A stretch of DNA of 64,000 nucleotides from Simmondsia chinensis (GCA_018398585.1 JAGTTD010000012.1:19043036-19107035), one strand, 5' to 3'; numbered from the stretch's first letter, positions 23,228 to 37,100 are shown. A program made the numbers and translations. The notes: generated by a model from the sequence alone, not told the origin.

Positions 23228-24890
23228 AAAACTAGCCAATGAGAAGTCCTATGAGCGCTCCTCTTTGGCAGCTAACTTTGTTGAATCAAGAAATGCAGGA
23301 AAGAAAGGTAAATTCAAGAAATCTTGGAATAAGTGTGGGTCCAATGCTCGAGAGAAAGGCTCTAGCAACAAGCAAAGCCAATCTTGAATGAAAAGGCCAA
23401 TGGACAATGCGGATGATGGCCAAAAGAGGAACAAAGGAACATGCTGGACTTGTGGCAAGACTGGCTATACCTCGAGGAACTGCGGGAAGGGATTCAGACC
23501 TAGAAAGCATATAGAACACAGGCCCCAGGCTAATCTCACCAACGAAGGAGATGTGTTTGTTGCCATGATCTCTGAGGCAAATATAGTTGGGAACATGGTC
23601 GAGTGGGTTGTAGATACAGGTGCCACGAGGCACATCTGCACTAATAAGGACCTGTTTCTTGAATATGAGATAGCCACTGACGGGGAGAAGGTATTCATGG
23701 GCAATTCTAGTTCAGTCTCTAACTACGAAAAGGGAAAGGCCCTCCTTAAACTCAACTCCGGAAAATCTCTGTGTTTGCAAAACATGCTGCATGTTCCTGA
23801 TGTGTGTCGGAATCTAGTCTTTGGAGCATTTTTAAATAAAGCAGGCTTTAAATTAACATTTGAATCTGACAAGTTAACCCTTACTAAGAATACAAAATTT
23901 GTGGGGAAAGGCTTTTGTAATGGTGGTCTGTTTGTACTTGATGTGATGAATGAGAATGCATCTACTTATGCGTATATTGTTGAGTCTCTAGATTTGTGGC
24001 ATACAAGGCTTGGACATGTGAATTTTAACCCGGTTAAGAAACTTAAACAAATTAGTTTGATTCCTAATTTTGATTTAACCGAACAAGATAGATGTAAAAT
24101 ATGTGTCGAGGCCAAACACCCAAATAAATCATTTAACAAATCAGTTAAAAGGATTTCAAGCCTGCTTGAGTTAGTACATTCTGACCTAGGTAACTTTAAG
24201 AGCACCATGAGTAGAGGTGGTAAGAGATATTACATGTAGATAACCATTCGAGATTCATCACATTTGTAGATGACCATTCGAGATTCACTAAAGTGTATCT
24301 CCTGAGTGCAAAAGACGAGGCTAAGGAAATGTTTCTGAAATATAAAGCTGAGGTTGAAAATCAACTAGACCGTAGGATCAAGAGAATTAGGTCTGATAGA
24401 GGATGTGAGTATGATACTACCTTCCTCAAGAAACATTGTGAAAAACTTGGCATAATTCATGAAGTCTCAGCCCCTTACACACCTCAGCAAAATGGATAGC
24501 TGAAAGGAAAAATAAGACCCTTAAGGACATGATGAACGCTATGCTAATTAGCTTGGGCCTACCCTCGAGGTTGTGGGGGGAGGCTATATTATCTGCCTGT
24601 CATGTACTAAATAGGGTTCCACATAAAAAGTTAGATAAGACCCCTTATGAATTATGGGAGGGCTACCCACCTAACCTAAAATATCTTAAAGTGTGGGGGT
24701 GTCTAGCTAAAGTAGGAATTCCCGAGTTTAAAAGAAGTAAAATTTGTCCTAAAACTGTAGATGTTATCTTTGTTGGTTATGCCGTGAACAGTACTGCATT
24801 TAGATTCATGCTTTTAAATGACTCAAGCCCTAAGCTCGGTAAAATTATGAAATCTCGTGATGCTAAATTCTTAATAAGTTTCCCATGAAA
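23228..24890 (+). pseudogene. Copia gag C-terminus, protease and integrase remnants
   Basis: The frame resumes with the gag C-terminus. A zinc knuckle follows at about 23440 (CWTCGKTGYTSRNC; the usual His is Tyr), then the protease motif WVVDTGATRHICT (~23610), a GAG-pre-integrase segment (LWHTRLGHVNF, CKICVEAKH) and the integrase first Asp (VHSDLG, ~24178). A stop at 24237-24239 is followed by a short tandem duplication of GACCATTCGAGATTCA. The second catalytic segment SDRGCEYD lies near 24395. A frameshift and stop follow at PQQNG (~24497). The integrase C-terminal part (LWGEAILSACHVLNRVP) continues to 24888. It cannot give a functional polyprotein. Confidence 0.88.
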
Positions 24891-26568
24891 GAATGTATGC
24901 ATGCTTCATTACTTAATTTTATTCCTGTTGCATCTGCTTCATCATCTGCTTCATAACTGCATTCTTGTCTGAATATCATGAATTTAATGAACATGTTGTG
25001 AGTGCATTCATGCTAGAAGAAGATCCCAAAACATATGATGAGGCCATGGGAACCATAGATTCTCTTTCTAGAGAGAAGCCATAAGTAATGAACTTGACTG
25101 TATAACGAGTAATAACACTTGGGTGTTAGTGGACCTTCCTAGAGGATGCAAACCTATAGGGTGTAATTGAGTGTTTAAAAAGAAATTGAGGACTGATGGG
25201 TTCATAGAGAAGTCTAAAGCCAGGCTAGTGGCTAAAGAGTACACCCATAAATAAGGAATAGATTTCTTTGAGACTTATTCACCCGTAACTAAGATTGTCA
25301 CTGTAAGAGCCCTGATAGCTTTAGCGTCCATACATAGTCTTGTAGTACACCAAATGGACGTTAAAACCGCCTTTCTGAATGGCGACCTTGAGGAAGAAAT
25401 TTATATAGAACAACCCAAGGGGTTTGAGGTGCCTGGTATAGAGCACAAAGTATGCAAACTTGTAAAGTCTTTGTATAGACTCAAACAAGTTCCCAAACAA
25501 TGGCATCAAAAATTTGATTGCAACCTAGTCACACATGGTTTTGTAGTAAACAGTGGTGATACATGTGTGTATTCAAAGCATGTTGATAATGATTGTGTGA
25601 TTATCTGTTTGTATGTTGATGACATGCTTATCTTTGGAACGAGTGTGAAAATTGTGAATGATACTAAGTCTTTCTTGAGCACAAGTTTTGATATGAAAGA
25701 CCTAGGTGAGGCCGATGTGATACTTGGGGTTAAAATAATTAGAACACCTGAGGGTTTGACCTTGAGTCAATCCCATTATGTGGAGAAAATATTGAGAAAA
25801 TTTAGTCACTTTGATGAGATACCAGCTAAAACTCTCTATGACCCTAGTGTTCATTTGAAAAGAAACACAGGAGATACTATATCACATGCTGAGTACTCTA
25901 AGATAATTGGTAGCGTAATGTTCTTAATGAACTACACTCATCCTGATATTGCCTATATTGTTAGTAGGCTTAGCCGCCACACCCATAACCCTAGTGATGA
26001 GCACTGAAGTGCATTGAAAAGGCCGTTAAGGTATCTTAAGGGTACAGTGAATTGGGGTTTACACTATAAAAGATTCCTTGATGTGTTAGACGGATATTGT
26101 GATGCTAATTGGGTGTCTGATTGTGATGAAATTCATTCTACTAGTGGCTATGTATTTTTGCTTACTAATTGTGCTATTTTGTGGAAATTATCTAAACAAA
26201 CCTATATTACTAAATTGAACATGGAGCCAGAATTTATTACGCTTGAGATGGCAGGTCTGGAAGCTGATTAGCTGAGGAGTGTCCTAGGAGACATTCCATT
26301 GTGGAGGAAACCCGTACCTTCAGTGTCTGTGCACTGTGACTCACGAGCAGCCATTGGAGTTGCTCAAAGTGAGGTATATAATGGCAAGCAGAGGCATATT
26401 CGCCTCAGGCATGGTGTCATGAGAAATTTGATCATGAATAATGTGATCTCACTCAAATTTGTGAGGAGTGAGAAAAACCTTACAGATTCTTTAACAAAAG
26501 GCCTCGCAAGGAAATTGATAAATAAAACAGCAGAGGGAATGGCTCTAAAGCCCCTATATGTGTCCTAA
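24891..26568 (+). pseudogene. Copia reverse transcriptase-RNase H remnant
   Basis: The first RT segment (about 25090-25350) is broken by stops. From 25354 the frame is open: MDVKTAFLNGDLEEEIYIEQPKGF, LYRLKQVPKQW, and the catalytic CLYVDDMLIFG near 25608. MKDLGEADVILGVKI and HPDIAYIVSRLSR follow. RNase H runs after a TGA at 26005-26007 (CDANWVSD, STSGYVFLL, HCDSRAAIGVAQ, KNLTDSLTKGLARK) and ends at TAA 26566-26568. The usual E-rich motif region is altered (MEPEFITLEMAG). Three internal stops remain in an otherwise well-conserved C-terminal half. Confidence 0.9.
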
Positions 26569-27232
26569 TCCTGGCGGATACCCGTCTCAGGAGTTACTCT
26601 CGATGTTAAATGGGTTAAATGAAGCCAGAGATCAAGAAATTTGTAATAGCCACTCAAACCCTTCCCCTGTTTGCTGTATGAGTGGTTCCGGGACCTGTTG
26701 AATCTGCCATGATGAAGGGTTGAGCTTAAAGTTCTTAATGTTGTCCATAGCCCGATATAGTGGTGTGGGGCAGCACACCTGATGGACACATCGCTACTGC
26801 CATGATGTGAGGATGAGCCTAAGGCTCTTAATGGTGTCCATAACCTTTTATGATGATGTGGGGTAGCACACCTGATGGACTCACATATGGGATTTTGGGG
26901 TAGAAAGTCCTCCTGTCGAAAGTATGGGATTACTCTCTAGAGCAGTCTTGATACCAGGTTTCGGATTGTTTTGAGGGACCTCATACGTCCTGATCGTAGA
27001 GTGCGTTTCAGCCTCGAGAACTACATGAAGGGGTTAGGTATGTCTACACAAGACTGTTCTTGGTTCAAGACCGCGTTCATCAATGGGTGGTTATGGGACA
27101 TGTTTAGTCACTAGTTGTTGATTCAAGTCCAAAAGACATTAGCATCGTCAAATGTGGGTCTCACTGCTCAGTAATACTTTTCCTTTCCTTCTTATTCTAA
27201 AAAATTGAACCATGTGGGGGATTGTTAGAAAA
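26569..27232 (+). other. Copia 3' non-coding region with duplication and polypurine tract
   Basis: It holds a two-copy imperfect repeat (about 26705-26790 and 26798-26886) sharing TGCCATGATG, TTCTTAATG-like and CAGCACACCTGATGGAC words. It ends with the polypurine tract ATGTGGGGGAT directly before the 3' LTR, as in many plant copia elements. Confidence 0.75.
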
Positions 27233-27810
27233 TACTTCAATTTTTTGTTTGCTTTTTATGAATGGAGCACCAAGTAATTTTTTGGATTAGGCACCAAGTA
27301 TTTTTGGATTGGGCACCATGTAAATTTTTTGAGTAGTGCCCAAGTATTTTTTTAAGTAATGCCTTAGTATTTTATGAGTGGTGCCCAAGTAAATTTTTTG
27401 GAGTGGTGCCCAAGGAATGACTCCCATGACTTTGCCTATAAATTGTGATGATCCTTGGTTGAAATAACAACAATCTTCTCCACTCTCTTCTCTTCACATC
27501 ATAACTTATTACTGAGCAAACCCATTTCCCTAGAATACACTGCTGAGGTGGGTGCCCTGGGGGTTGGAGTGCCATTCATCCAATTATATCTCTATAGGGG
27601 CATAAACGACTTAGGTAGTGGATTCTCAATGGCACGGTAATTTCTTCCGTCAATTCTCTCCCTACTATTATTTTGTTTAAAATCATTTCTTTCATCTACT
27701 TTTTGTAATCTTTGAGAACAAATTGATTGTAATATTTTGTAATCCTTTAGAACAAGTTGATTGTAATAAAAGTTATAATTTGACTACTCATTTACCTTAT
27801 TTTTCTAACA
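27233..27810 (+). repeat. Copia 3' LTR (578 bp)
   Basis: Starts TGTTAGAAAATACTTCAA and ends TTTTTCTAACA. It is collinear with the 5' LTR except for small deletions (for example around 27518-27560) and scattered substitutions, pointing to an insertion that is not recent. Confidence 0.9.
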
Positions 27811-27939
27811 CGCTCTACTTAATTTCGTTTGTTTTGCTATTTGTTTTGTAATTCTCGAGCTCTTGTTAACGACTTCGAGTTCACTTTTGTTTGTATTAAA
27901 GTTATATTTTGCTTTCTCATTCACATAATTTTTCTAACA
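27811..27939 (+). repeat. Older related LTR, right fragment
   Basis: Continues the LTR interrupted at 19207. It matches the 3' third of the copia LTR (TTTCGTTTG, TTTTGTAATTCT, AAAGTTATATTTT) and ends in TTTCTAACA. Confidence 0.6.
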
Positions 27940-28005
27940 GAGATGATAGAATTATTAAGTTTATTCTGTGAGATTAAGATGGAAAGATTGTTCTGAGGTC
28001 GGTCT

Positions 28006-28901
28006 TGTTAGAAAAACAACAAAAACCACTATGTCGCAATGGAATGTTCCAATATAAAATTACAGCAAAACACTAAATATTGCTGAAAAAATACTGGAAA
28101 ATTACTGGAAAACAGATTGCAATAAATATTTCTGTAATATGGGTGAAAACAGACAACAAAAAACGCGGAAAATCACAACAAAAAATACTTAAACACAGCA
28201 ACCAAGTAAATAATACCAAGACGTGGAGATATATATTAGCAATACCGAAGATACCGCGCCGTGGTAAATCACCACTATCCTAAAGGACGATTTCGCCACT
28301 GCTTCGGTGCAAACAGTAGTATCAACGGCCGTCCTCCAGAATTAACAGGGTTCGACTATTAACGTGCACTTGTTAAACGTCGGGTCGGAGGGCCCAAGAA
28401 CTTCGTCCAAGTCTTTTGAGAGAGAGGACTGAAGGGGAAGAGGTAAGATGAGAATTGCATAAATTTATTGTGTGTTTCTAATCACTGTGCACTGTGAGAA
28501 CGTTTGAATTTATAGTGAAAGTCCAAATTAGCTGCAATAATGCCTAACATCCTGAAACGGCTATGCAGTAATACCCAATAGCTAATTTATGTCATTAATA
28601 TAAATCTCAGTCCAAAAAAAAAAAAAAAAAAAAAACAGTAATAGCTATTACAATTCCTGGTCAAAACGGTAATATGATAGAATAATGACAAATTTGATCA
28701 TTGAAATAGTAACGTTGCAGTGAAGATGAAAATGGCAGCAAGGGTAGCGACAGCAACGACTATTTGATTAAATGTTTAACAAAATATTTTGATTAATTGC
28801 GAAATCTGTTGTAGTAAATACGAGGTTTAAAGATTGTTATCCAAAAAATGAAATATAAATGTTAAGAAAAAGATCGCCCATGACTTAATTCAAATGAGGG
28901 G

Positions 28902-28937
<36 letters not shown>

Positions 28938-29017
28938 CTACAAAAACCCCCTTACTTCTTCAACGTGGATGTAATTTTTCATAGCACTCAAGCTTAGCTG
29001 GTATCATTTTTCCAACA
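28006..29017 (-). repeat. 3' LTR of the minus-strand element (1012 bp)
   Basis: On the + strand it starts TGTTAGAAAAACAAC and ends TTTTTCCAACA. It is collinear with 33454-37586 once the hAT insertion is removed (1012 against about 1011 bp). It contains an A20-type run near 28615-28635 and an (AT)n run at 28905-28933 that is longer than in the partner LTR. Confidence 0.92.
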
Positions 29018-29824
29018 ATCCCCTATGAAGAATACAAGCATAGAAAAATAGATTGGGCAAAGGGAGTTCAGTTTTTCAGTGCTGATGTCTCACGACTTGA
29101 ATCGTCACCTAGTGTAACCCAAATTTGGGACCGACATCTTGTAAGGTGACTTTCGTTTTGAACTTCGCAAAGGGTTGTATAGTCTTTCACTTGGACACAT
29201 TCCAAACTCCAAATCTCGGGAACTCCTGCAATTTGGTGGATTTTATCGGCCATGCGCTTGTCCTAGATATTCATAGGCGCTCTAGAAGGCAAGTTTTAAA
29301 CCTTCATAGGGAGCGACCACACTCTCACAGTTATATAGGAGGATCCCATCAAGTGTGTGTTACCGCACACCACTAAACATATGGCTATGGGTCCATTAAG
29401 AGCTAAAGCTCAACCTTACCCCTTGGTAACATAACGACAATTCATGCGGGTTGACACGTTTCATCAGCAATGCGCTCATCCTGTATATTCATAGGCACTC
29501 TAGAAGGCAAGTCTTGAACCTTTATAAGGAGCGGCCAGACTCCCACACCTACATAGATGGATCCCATCAAGTGTGTGTTACCGCACACCACCAAACATAT
29601 GGATACGGGTCCATTAAGAGCTAAAGCTCAACCTTACCCCTGGTAACATACCGACGGTGTCCATCAAGTACAAGCCTCGCTTACACCACCAAACACATGG
29701 CTATGGACCCGTCTCCGCACTGTCACACTATAGAGAGGGACAACATAAAATATAGTTCATTCCTTGAATGAAATTATGACTTTTCACATTGAACCTGTCA
29801 AGACCAGGTTGGATACATCACAAT
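29018..29824 (-). other. 3' non-coding region with a ~218-bp tandem duplication
   Basis: Two copies (about 29251-29431 and 29469-29650) share TTCATAGGCRCTCTAGAAGG, GTGTGTGTTACCGCACACCA-like and AAGAGCTAAAGCTCAACC blocks. A partial third follows to about 29706. No coding is seen. Confidence 0.7.
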
Positions 29825-30000
29825 TTATTCATGTATAGACTTTAGTCCCGTCCCCCTCGATGTTTTCACAATCATTTTTCGACATGTCGTCTTTATCAAT
29901 GGATCCACAAGCTTCTTTTACCACTTTCTTTCGAGTAAATCGTTTACGATCTTATGCTTGAGATGAGTAGATCTACTCTTACCAAACCCATCAAGTGTTT
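29825..30000 (-). pseudogene. Copia RNase H C-terminal remnant
   Basis: Minus-strand translation gives THLKHKIVNDLLERK, a stop, then LVDPLIK and MIVKTSRGTGLKSIHE before a stop at 29825. This matches the family tail pattern (ADPLTK...TSRGMGLKP). It is the only pol trace in the element and confirms its minus orientation. Further upstream the similarity fades. Confidence 0.7.
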
Positions 30001-33000
30001 AGTCCACACCACCCGTCGCAGACTATGGGCATCATGCTCAATCATCATACATGGCATTTCACATTGTATTGCAACAAAGCAGTACTTGAGAATTGACCAT
30101 TGCCAACGTCAATCACGAGTTGTTCTCACCCCCACATTGAGGTATTTGCAATGAGCTGTTAAACAACTAGCTCCATCGCCTGCCAATTTTAACAAAAGTC
30201 AATATAACACAATAGTGGAGCAAATATCAAACAAATAAAATCATACATTTCCACCCTGAGTACTCACATAGTACACATATTGTACGCATATTGTATATAC
30301 AGTTGGCATGAAAGACATACCATAATTTGTCACTTTCACATCTCATCGCAATTGTGAAACATTATCACCAGTTCAGATCACAAAAGACCATATACCCATT
30401 CTCATCGTACTTAGCATACATGCTTATTACTGTTAAGGGTAGTCCATGTCTTACTAATGTTGTATCTAATTTTGGTAATATTAAGAGAAAGAAGTACAAA
30501 AGACCATAATTCACAAGGTACCTTTTACAATTCAAGTTAAGGTGACCCAAGCCGTAAGGCTTTCAAGCCCAGTTGCTTAGTATCATCAAGCTATTTACAC
30601 TGACTTTGGATAGTCACCAAAATAATATTTCTATCATAATCAATTTCCATAAGCTAACTAGCAAACATTGCTAAAAACACAATAATCAGAAAGGATTATG
30701 GTCAAACAACATACCTCAAAGGCTCTCGGGTGCTCTTACAACCCCTACATTGGAATGTCCCACACTACATTCTTAAGCCATTCAATTATTCTACCTACCA
30801 ACTCAGTCTTTAAAGACAACTAAAATATGCAGGTTTCAGAGGGGTGTCACTAACATAGCTCACTTACGAGCCTAAATTCATTGTAATTAGTAGAACACCT
30901 CTCATTGATATCAACACAATAAGGAGCCTATTACATGCAAACCCCTTTCATAGTACTTCATCAATTTAATGAGATCACTTCAATATTAATCTTTTGGATC
31001 AATGTATGTAGATTAGGTCTATCACTGACATATAAAATAATAGGACGAATGTTGTGCTCTTCATCAAACCACAATGCTATCAATCACCTTAGGCGTATAT
31101 AGCTTGTGACACGATGTCACATTTTTTTTCCCTCCTCATCAAGTAAACACCAGGGTCATATAGCATGTCATCCAAATGACCAACACAAGTGTACAACATA
31201 TGACAATAACCCAAACAAGGTATCTAGACATAAGCTAAATATCAAGCCTATGATCAATCAAGGTTCACATTAGACCTACACCTTACTCTTTTCACAAAAC
31301 TAGAAAAGAAGGCATTAAATAGTGATCCTAAGGGCATAAAAATTTCCAAGGACAACACAAGTCCACATATGACTCAAATTATATTACATTTTCCCAACCA
31401 CAAGCTGCAAATTCAGAAAAGCATAACAAATTGCAGAAATTTTCAGCAGCTAACAAGCCCATGACAGCAAAATTGCAGCATCTTACATTAGTAATCAGTC
31501 TTTTAACATCTAGAAATCAGTAGCTACACAGCATAATAGCAAGAACAAATCTAGTATTGCATAACCCAGCATGCAAGAAACCCATTTCATCATTTCAAGC
31601 AACATGTAACAACATATGTTTAACTTGCTTTGAACATAGCTAGCCATGGGTAATACATGAGAAACATCAACATGGGGACTAATACACTAAATCACACATG
31701 GATTTTCACAAAATCTCACAAGTCCTATTACCCCTTTACAATGATCAACTATTTCACTTAGGTCATTCAAAACATGCAACAAAATCCAATTCTCATGGTT
31801 AGATTGAAAACATGCAATGCTCTACTCACACACCAGGTTTAAGATTGTGCAACAAGACATGCCTAACCTAAGAGTTGCGAACTCTAGGTTCAAGACTTCA
31901 TTCTATCAAGTTCATAATCTACCTCAAGCGTAAAACACGTGTTAACCACAACAATCATACAGAAAATTGAAAAACACAATCCAATTTCTGAACAGCATGA
32001 TCAGCCACACAAAAATAGCAATCGCACCACACACAGGTGTTCAAAACAACACCAACATAGAATCGAAACCAAGAACTTTCCTTCAACCACCAACAGGGTC
32101 AGGCTTAAGTAATTTAACTCGTAGATTGCTCCACCAAAACAAGAATCTACACCAGGTTCTCAATTGACCATACATGAGGCAGAACAAGCGATTAACACTA
32201 AATTGCTCCACCGATCAGATGTACCTTGAGATTTCTCACTTCAAGACAAACCGTTAGTTTCAAGCATAAACACCTTTTCCACAAAGAGGAAACCAAAAGA
32301 TGTTAAAAACAATGAGAAATCCATGCTACCTAGGCCACCTTATTATGGTTAAAATTGTTCTTATGTAACACAAGAATTTTTGCCTCATATAAGAGCACTA
32401 CCCCCACATTTCACTAGCTTATATTAGGATTTATGTGAATGTGGATCTAACTTCCATTGATAAAATGCAAGTAATATATGCATACCAGCATTATGTTGCT
32501 CCCATTCAACCTTTTTTCATATAAACCTAGAAAATTAGGTCCTTCGAATAACAACATGAACAGTAGGAATGTTAGAAGTTCAAATCACCAAATAGACACG
32601 TACTTAAACTTCATGCATGATTTTAATTTATTATTAAGTGTGTCTCATTTCTATTTTTTTTTCCCTTTTCTCTACACTTAAAAGCCCAACTATAGGCCCG
32701 ATCGTATTTAATCCCTTCTATCTATATGGGCTCTCATTTTCTTTTTCTTATGAGGCTTGATGACCTTATTCCTCTTGTCACCAGCATGTACTTCATTTCT
32801 GTTACTGAAGTATTCGCAGGTAAATTTACAGAAACTTGGATGACTTGTAGTTGTAGCCTTACTGAGCTCATAGCACATTGGGAGACTGCAGCAAGGCCCA
32901 TAGCAAATCGCATTCCGCCCATACTTAATGACATATTTGAAAACAATCTATAATCCTATTAATTAAATCAATTCTGAACAATAAAACTAGTAATAAACAT

Positions 33001-33453
33001 TCTTCAGAATTGACATATTGTCAATTAAAACATACAAGCCATATTTTAACAAAAACAATCTGACAAAGCAACCAAAATGACAAGATTTCAGTAGCATAGA
33101 ATGCAAAACACAGGAAGGCATCAAAAGCAGCTAGAAACTCAGCCTCCTCAACACGAACTTGATGAGATTAAACCAGTAAGAACTATCATTATATTAGCTC
33201 GAGACATGATTAAACTGAAACTGAACTTATTTCTTAATAAAGTCATAAAAGTTCCAGTGCAAAGATAAAACTATTCGGCTTTCAGCATGTTGTAGGCCAT
33301 AACAAAAGATGCTTGACACAGCAGATCTATTTTCCCTTATCCAAATAGAGGTTGTTTCAACACAGTCAAAGCATTCACTCAAAAAGGAACAGCATAAGTC
33401 AAATTCGGCTAAAAAGGATTGATTAGCTTACAATTTTAAATCGTCTTTTAGAA
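30001..33453 (-). other. Internal non-coding region of the element
   Basis: About 3.4 kb, A-rich on the + strand, without recognised gag or pol. A conserved-looking open stretch on the minus strand at 32734-32946 (SMGGMRFAMGLAAVSQC, LPANTSVTEMKYML) is unlike its surroundings, but I do not recognise a family. No primer-binding site matching initiator-Met tRNA is visible next to the 5' LTR. Confidence 0.5.
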
Positions 33454-34146
33454 TGTTAGAAAAACAACAAAAACCACTATGTCGCAACGGAATGTTCCAA
33501 TATAAAATTACCGCAAAACACTAAATATTGCTGAAAACATACTGAAAAATACTGGAAAATAGATTGCAATATATATTTCTGTAATATGGGTGAAAAACAG
33601 ACAGTGAAAAACATACAACAAAAAACGCAGCAGTTGCAGCGGAAAATACTTAAACACAGCAACCAAGTAAATAATACCAAGAAGCAGAGAAATAGATTAG
33701 TATACTGAAGATACCGGGCTGTGGTAAATCATCACTGTCCTAAAAAACGATTTCGCCATTGCTCTGGTGCAAACAGTAGTATTGGCGGCCGGTATTGGCG
33801 GCCGTCCTCCAGAATTAACACGGTCCGATTATAAACGTGCATTCGTTAAACATCGGATAGGAGAGCCCAAGAACTTAGCCCAAGTCTTTTGAGACAGAGG
33901 ACTGGAGGGGAAGAGGTAAGATGAGAATTGCATAAATTTATTGTTTGTTTCTAATCACTATTCACTGTGAGAATGTTTGAATTTACAGTGAAAGTCCAAA
34001 TTAGCTGTAATAATGCCTAACGTCTTGAAACGGCTATGCAGTAATACCCAACAGCTAATTTATGTAATTAATATAAATCTCAGTCCGAAAAAAAACAGTA
34101 ATAGCTGTTACAAATCCTGGTCAAAACGGCAATATGCTAGAATAAT

Positions 34147-37100
34147 TATGGGTGGCCACTGGCCGGGTCGGGCCGGCCTGGGCCGAGGCCCGTCTGGCCC
34201 GGCCCTAGCCCGGCACTATAGCGGAGCGGGCCGGGCCGGGTTCGGCCCGGTTGGGTACTGGGCCGGGCCGGGAGGACCTGGGTTGGCCCTTTTTCGTCAA
34301 CTTTAAAAAAAATGCAAAATTTAAAAAATACAAAGTCGTTTTGAACTAAAATTATTATAATTCATTGATAAATAATATGAGATACAAATACATTTTATCC
34401 CAAGCACTAATAATGCTAAATATATGTAATAAAATAAAATATATAATAAGTAATAGTAAATAATGGTAAATAAATAACGTAACAAATACAAATACAACGC
34501 AGTTGGAGCCTAATATTTAAAAGTACAAATTTATTTATCAAAAAATGCAAAGTAAATAATTGACATACAAAAGTGTTGATATCAGTCGCATGGGGGGGTT
34601 GCTGTGCCATCGTTTGACGCATCAGTGGTGCGGTCGTTTTCTTCATCGCTCGATGAATCCAGCCTCATTTTTTGTTGCTTCCTTGCCTCAGCTAGCAGCC
34701 AATCCTTCAAGCACACGGACATCTCCAAGCTTGACGGTGATAGCTTTGCCCTCTTCGTTCCAAGCAACCTACCACCAAGACTGAAAGCACACTCCGATGC
34801 TACCGAAGACACCGGACAACTTAGTATATCACGTGCCATGGTGGAAAGCACGGGATGCTGGGCTTGGTTTGTGTTCCACTATTGTAACGGTCAAAATGCG
34901 GGTGGGCCGACGTTGCGAAAATATGGAGCAACGGTGTCCGCAAATAATAATCTAGCTCATCACATGACGTGAGGGCTCCTGTGAGCGTAAATTGCTCCAA
35001 CAGCTTCATCGAATATGACGTATGTGAACTACTTCCACTAGATGTGGAAGATCCTACTGCAGTAGTACTAGGATGTGGATTATTGGACGCTAATTTTCGG
35101 GAATAATGGGAAAATAAACTGTGCAAGTCGTTATCGACTTCGGCAATGAAAGTGTCGATATTGAGACTAGGATACAAGTATTTGAAAAAATATTGGCAAA
35201 ACAAGTTTAAACCCCTGCGTTTACAACGAGGATCTAAAATAGTTGCTAAGGAGTATGTAAAGGGTAGTTCAGAATAATATTTAACAAACTTTTCTTTCAT
35301 TGCCTTAATCGATTCGAACAAAATGGGGTTAGATTCATTACCCACCATCCAATTTATAATATCAAGCAATCTTGATATTGCTTGAGGTATGGTCGGATAG
35401 CAGCAACCCGAAAAAAATATCGTGGCCTCTTTAAACATGCAAAAAAAATTACAAATTTCATCGATTGTCCCCTAATGTATATTGTTTAGGTTGTAATTGC
35501 TCCATTCAAAACAATTGTCTTGTGCAAATTCCATCAGAATGTCTTTATATGGTAGAATGCGCTCTAACATTTCTACCGTAGACGACCACCTAGTTTGGGA
35601 GTCTAGATTGAATTGTTTATATTCTATGCCATGCAACCTTCATAAATTTCTAAATCTTCTTTTTCTAGTGTCGGATGATTTAATAGATATTATTACGGAT
35701 CTTAAGGTGTTAAGGGGTGCGTTTACTAGCTCTAAACCATCCATTACCATTAAATGCAAAATGTGACAAATGCAACGAAGATGGAAACACTTCCCACCTA
35801 ACTTGGGTCTCATGTGCCTAATTAAATGTGTAACGGATGCAGTGTTACTGGTAGCATTGTTGAACGTAATACTGAAGATATGACGCTCTATGCCCCAGTC
35901 GCGGACTGCCGACATAATCTCACCCGTAATTATCTCGGCAGTATGGGGGTAATCTAAATAACCAAAATGAATTATTCTCTTTTGGAGGTGCAGGAGTCAT
36001 CGATCCAGTGTGCCGTTATGCACATATAAGGCACATCGGATTTCGAATTCCATGAGTCCGACATCAACGAGAACATGCTCATGTTCATCGCAAAAAGTGT
36101 TAAGACCTCAGCTTTCATCCTGTGGTACTCCGTAAAAGCGTCCTGCTTTACGATGTTCCAAGGAACCCTCAGAATGGCGGGGTTCACCCATTTTTGGAGG
36201 TAGTCGACGAAATATTGGTCTTCGCCGGCATTGAAAGGCCTTTCACCAAAAATTATATATCTAGCTAGCCCCTTTCGGTTGCCCTCTTAAGAGAACCTAA
36301 AATTAGCAAGTGCACCGGTCACTTGCTGTACTAGACGTTGTTGGCTCTTATCTGGGCATTGCTTGGGGTGGCACCTAAATATATGTCTGCTTAATGTGCC
36401 TGTCTCACTGCCATGTTGATGGCTAAAGGACCTAGGTGAGTCACATAATTTACAAGTTGCTTTATTAGTTGTCCTATTAAGGGTAAAGTGATTCCATACC
36501 CCACTAGTTATACGCCTACTAGTACCAATACTACTTTCAGGCTCGGTTTCGATGGTGGGCGTGGGTTTCTCATCAGTTTGTGAGTCTCCACCCCCACCAC
36601 CAAAGTCATGATAATATTGTTGTTGTTCAAAGTCCCATTTTATGCTCTCATCAGTGTATGGGGGTGATGGGCCTAATTGTATAAAAGCTTGTTCTTCCGT
36701 ATTAAGTTCGACAATTCTACTCCTTTTAGGGATTCTGGGTGGCCAAGAAGAGCTATTCCTAGCACGACCGGCTCCAGAAGATGATGAAGAGTTGCGTGCC
36801 ATATTAGTGTAAGTGATTATTATTTATAAAATGCAAGTAGTAATGAAAATTAAATAGCTAAAAATGCGAACCAAATAAAATTGCGATACTAAAATTACCG
36901 AAACGAGAGAACAATTAAATTCGAACTTCAAGCAAACACTTTATGAACTTCAAACTTCAGAACACAATGTTGCTATTAGTAAAGTTGAAGAAGATGGAGA
37001 TGATGAAGATGATGAATGTATAGAGAGAGAAGAGAAGATTGAAGATTTGGTGAGGAAAAGGGTTGGGGAGGATTAGGTATTTATAGGAAAAAAATATAAA

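Larger units (their letters stand above)
19208..27810 (+). mobile_element. Ty1/copia retrotransposon with nested insertion
   Basis: Bounded by LTRs that start TGTTAGAAAAT and end with AACA. The flanks are CTCTC (19203-19207) and CGCTC (27811-27815), a 4/5 target duplication. The internal order is gag, protease, integrase, reverse transcriptase, RNase H, the copia arrangement. Gag is interrupted by a 2.8-kb element. Many stops and frameshifts make it defective. Confidence 0.92.
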
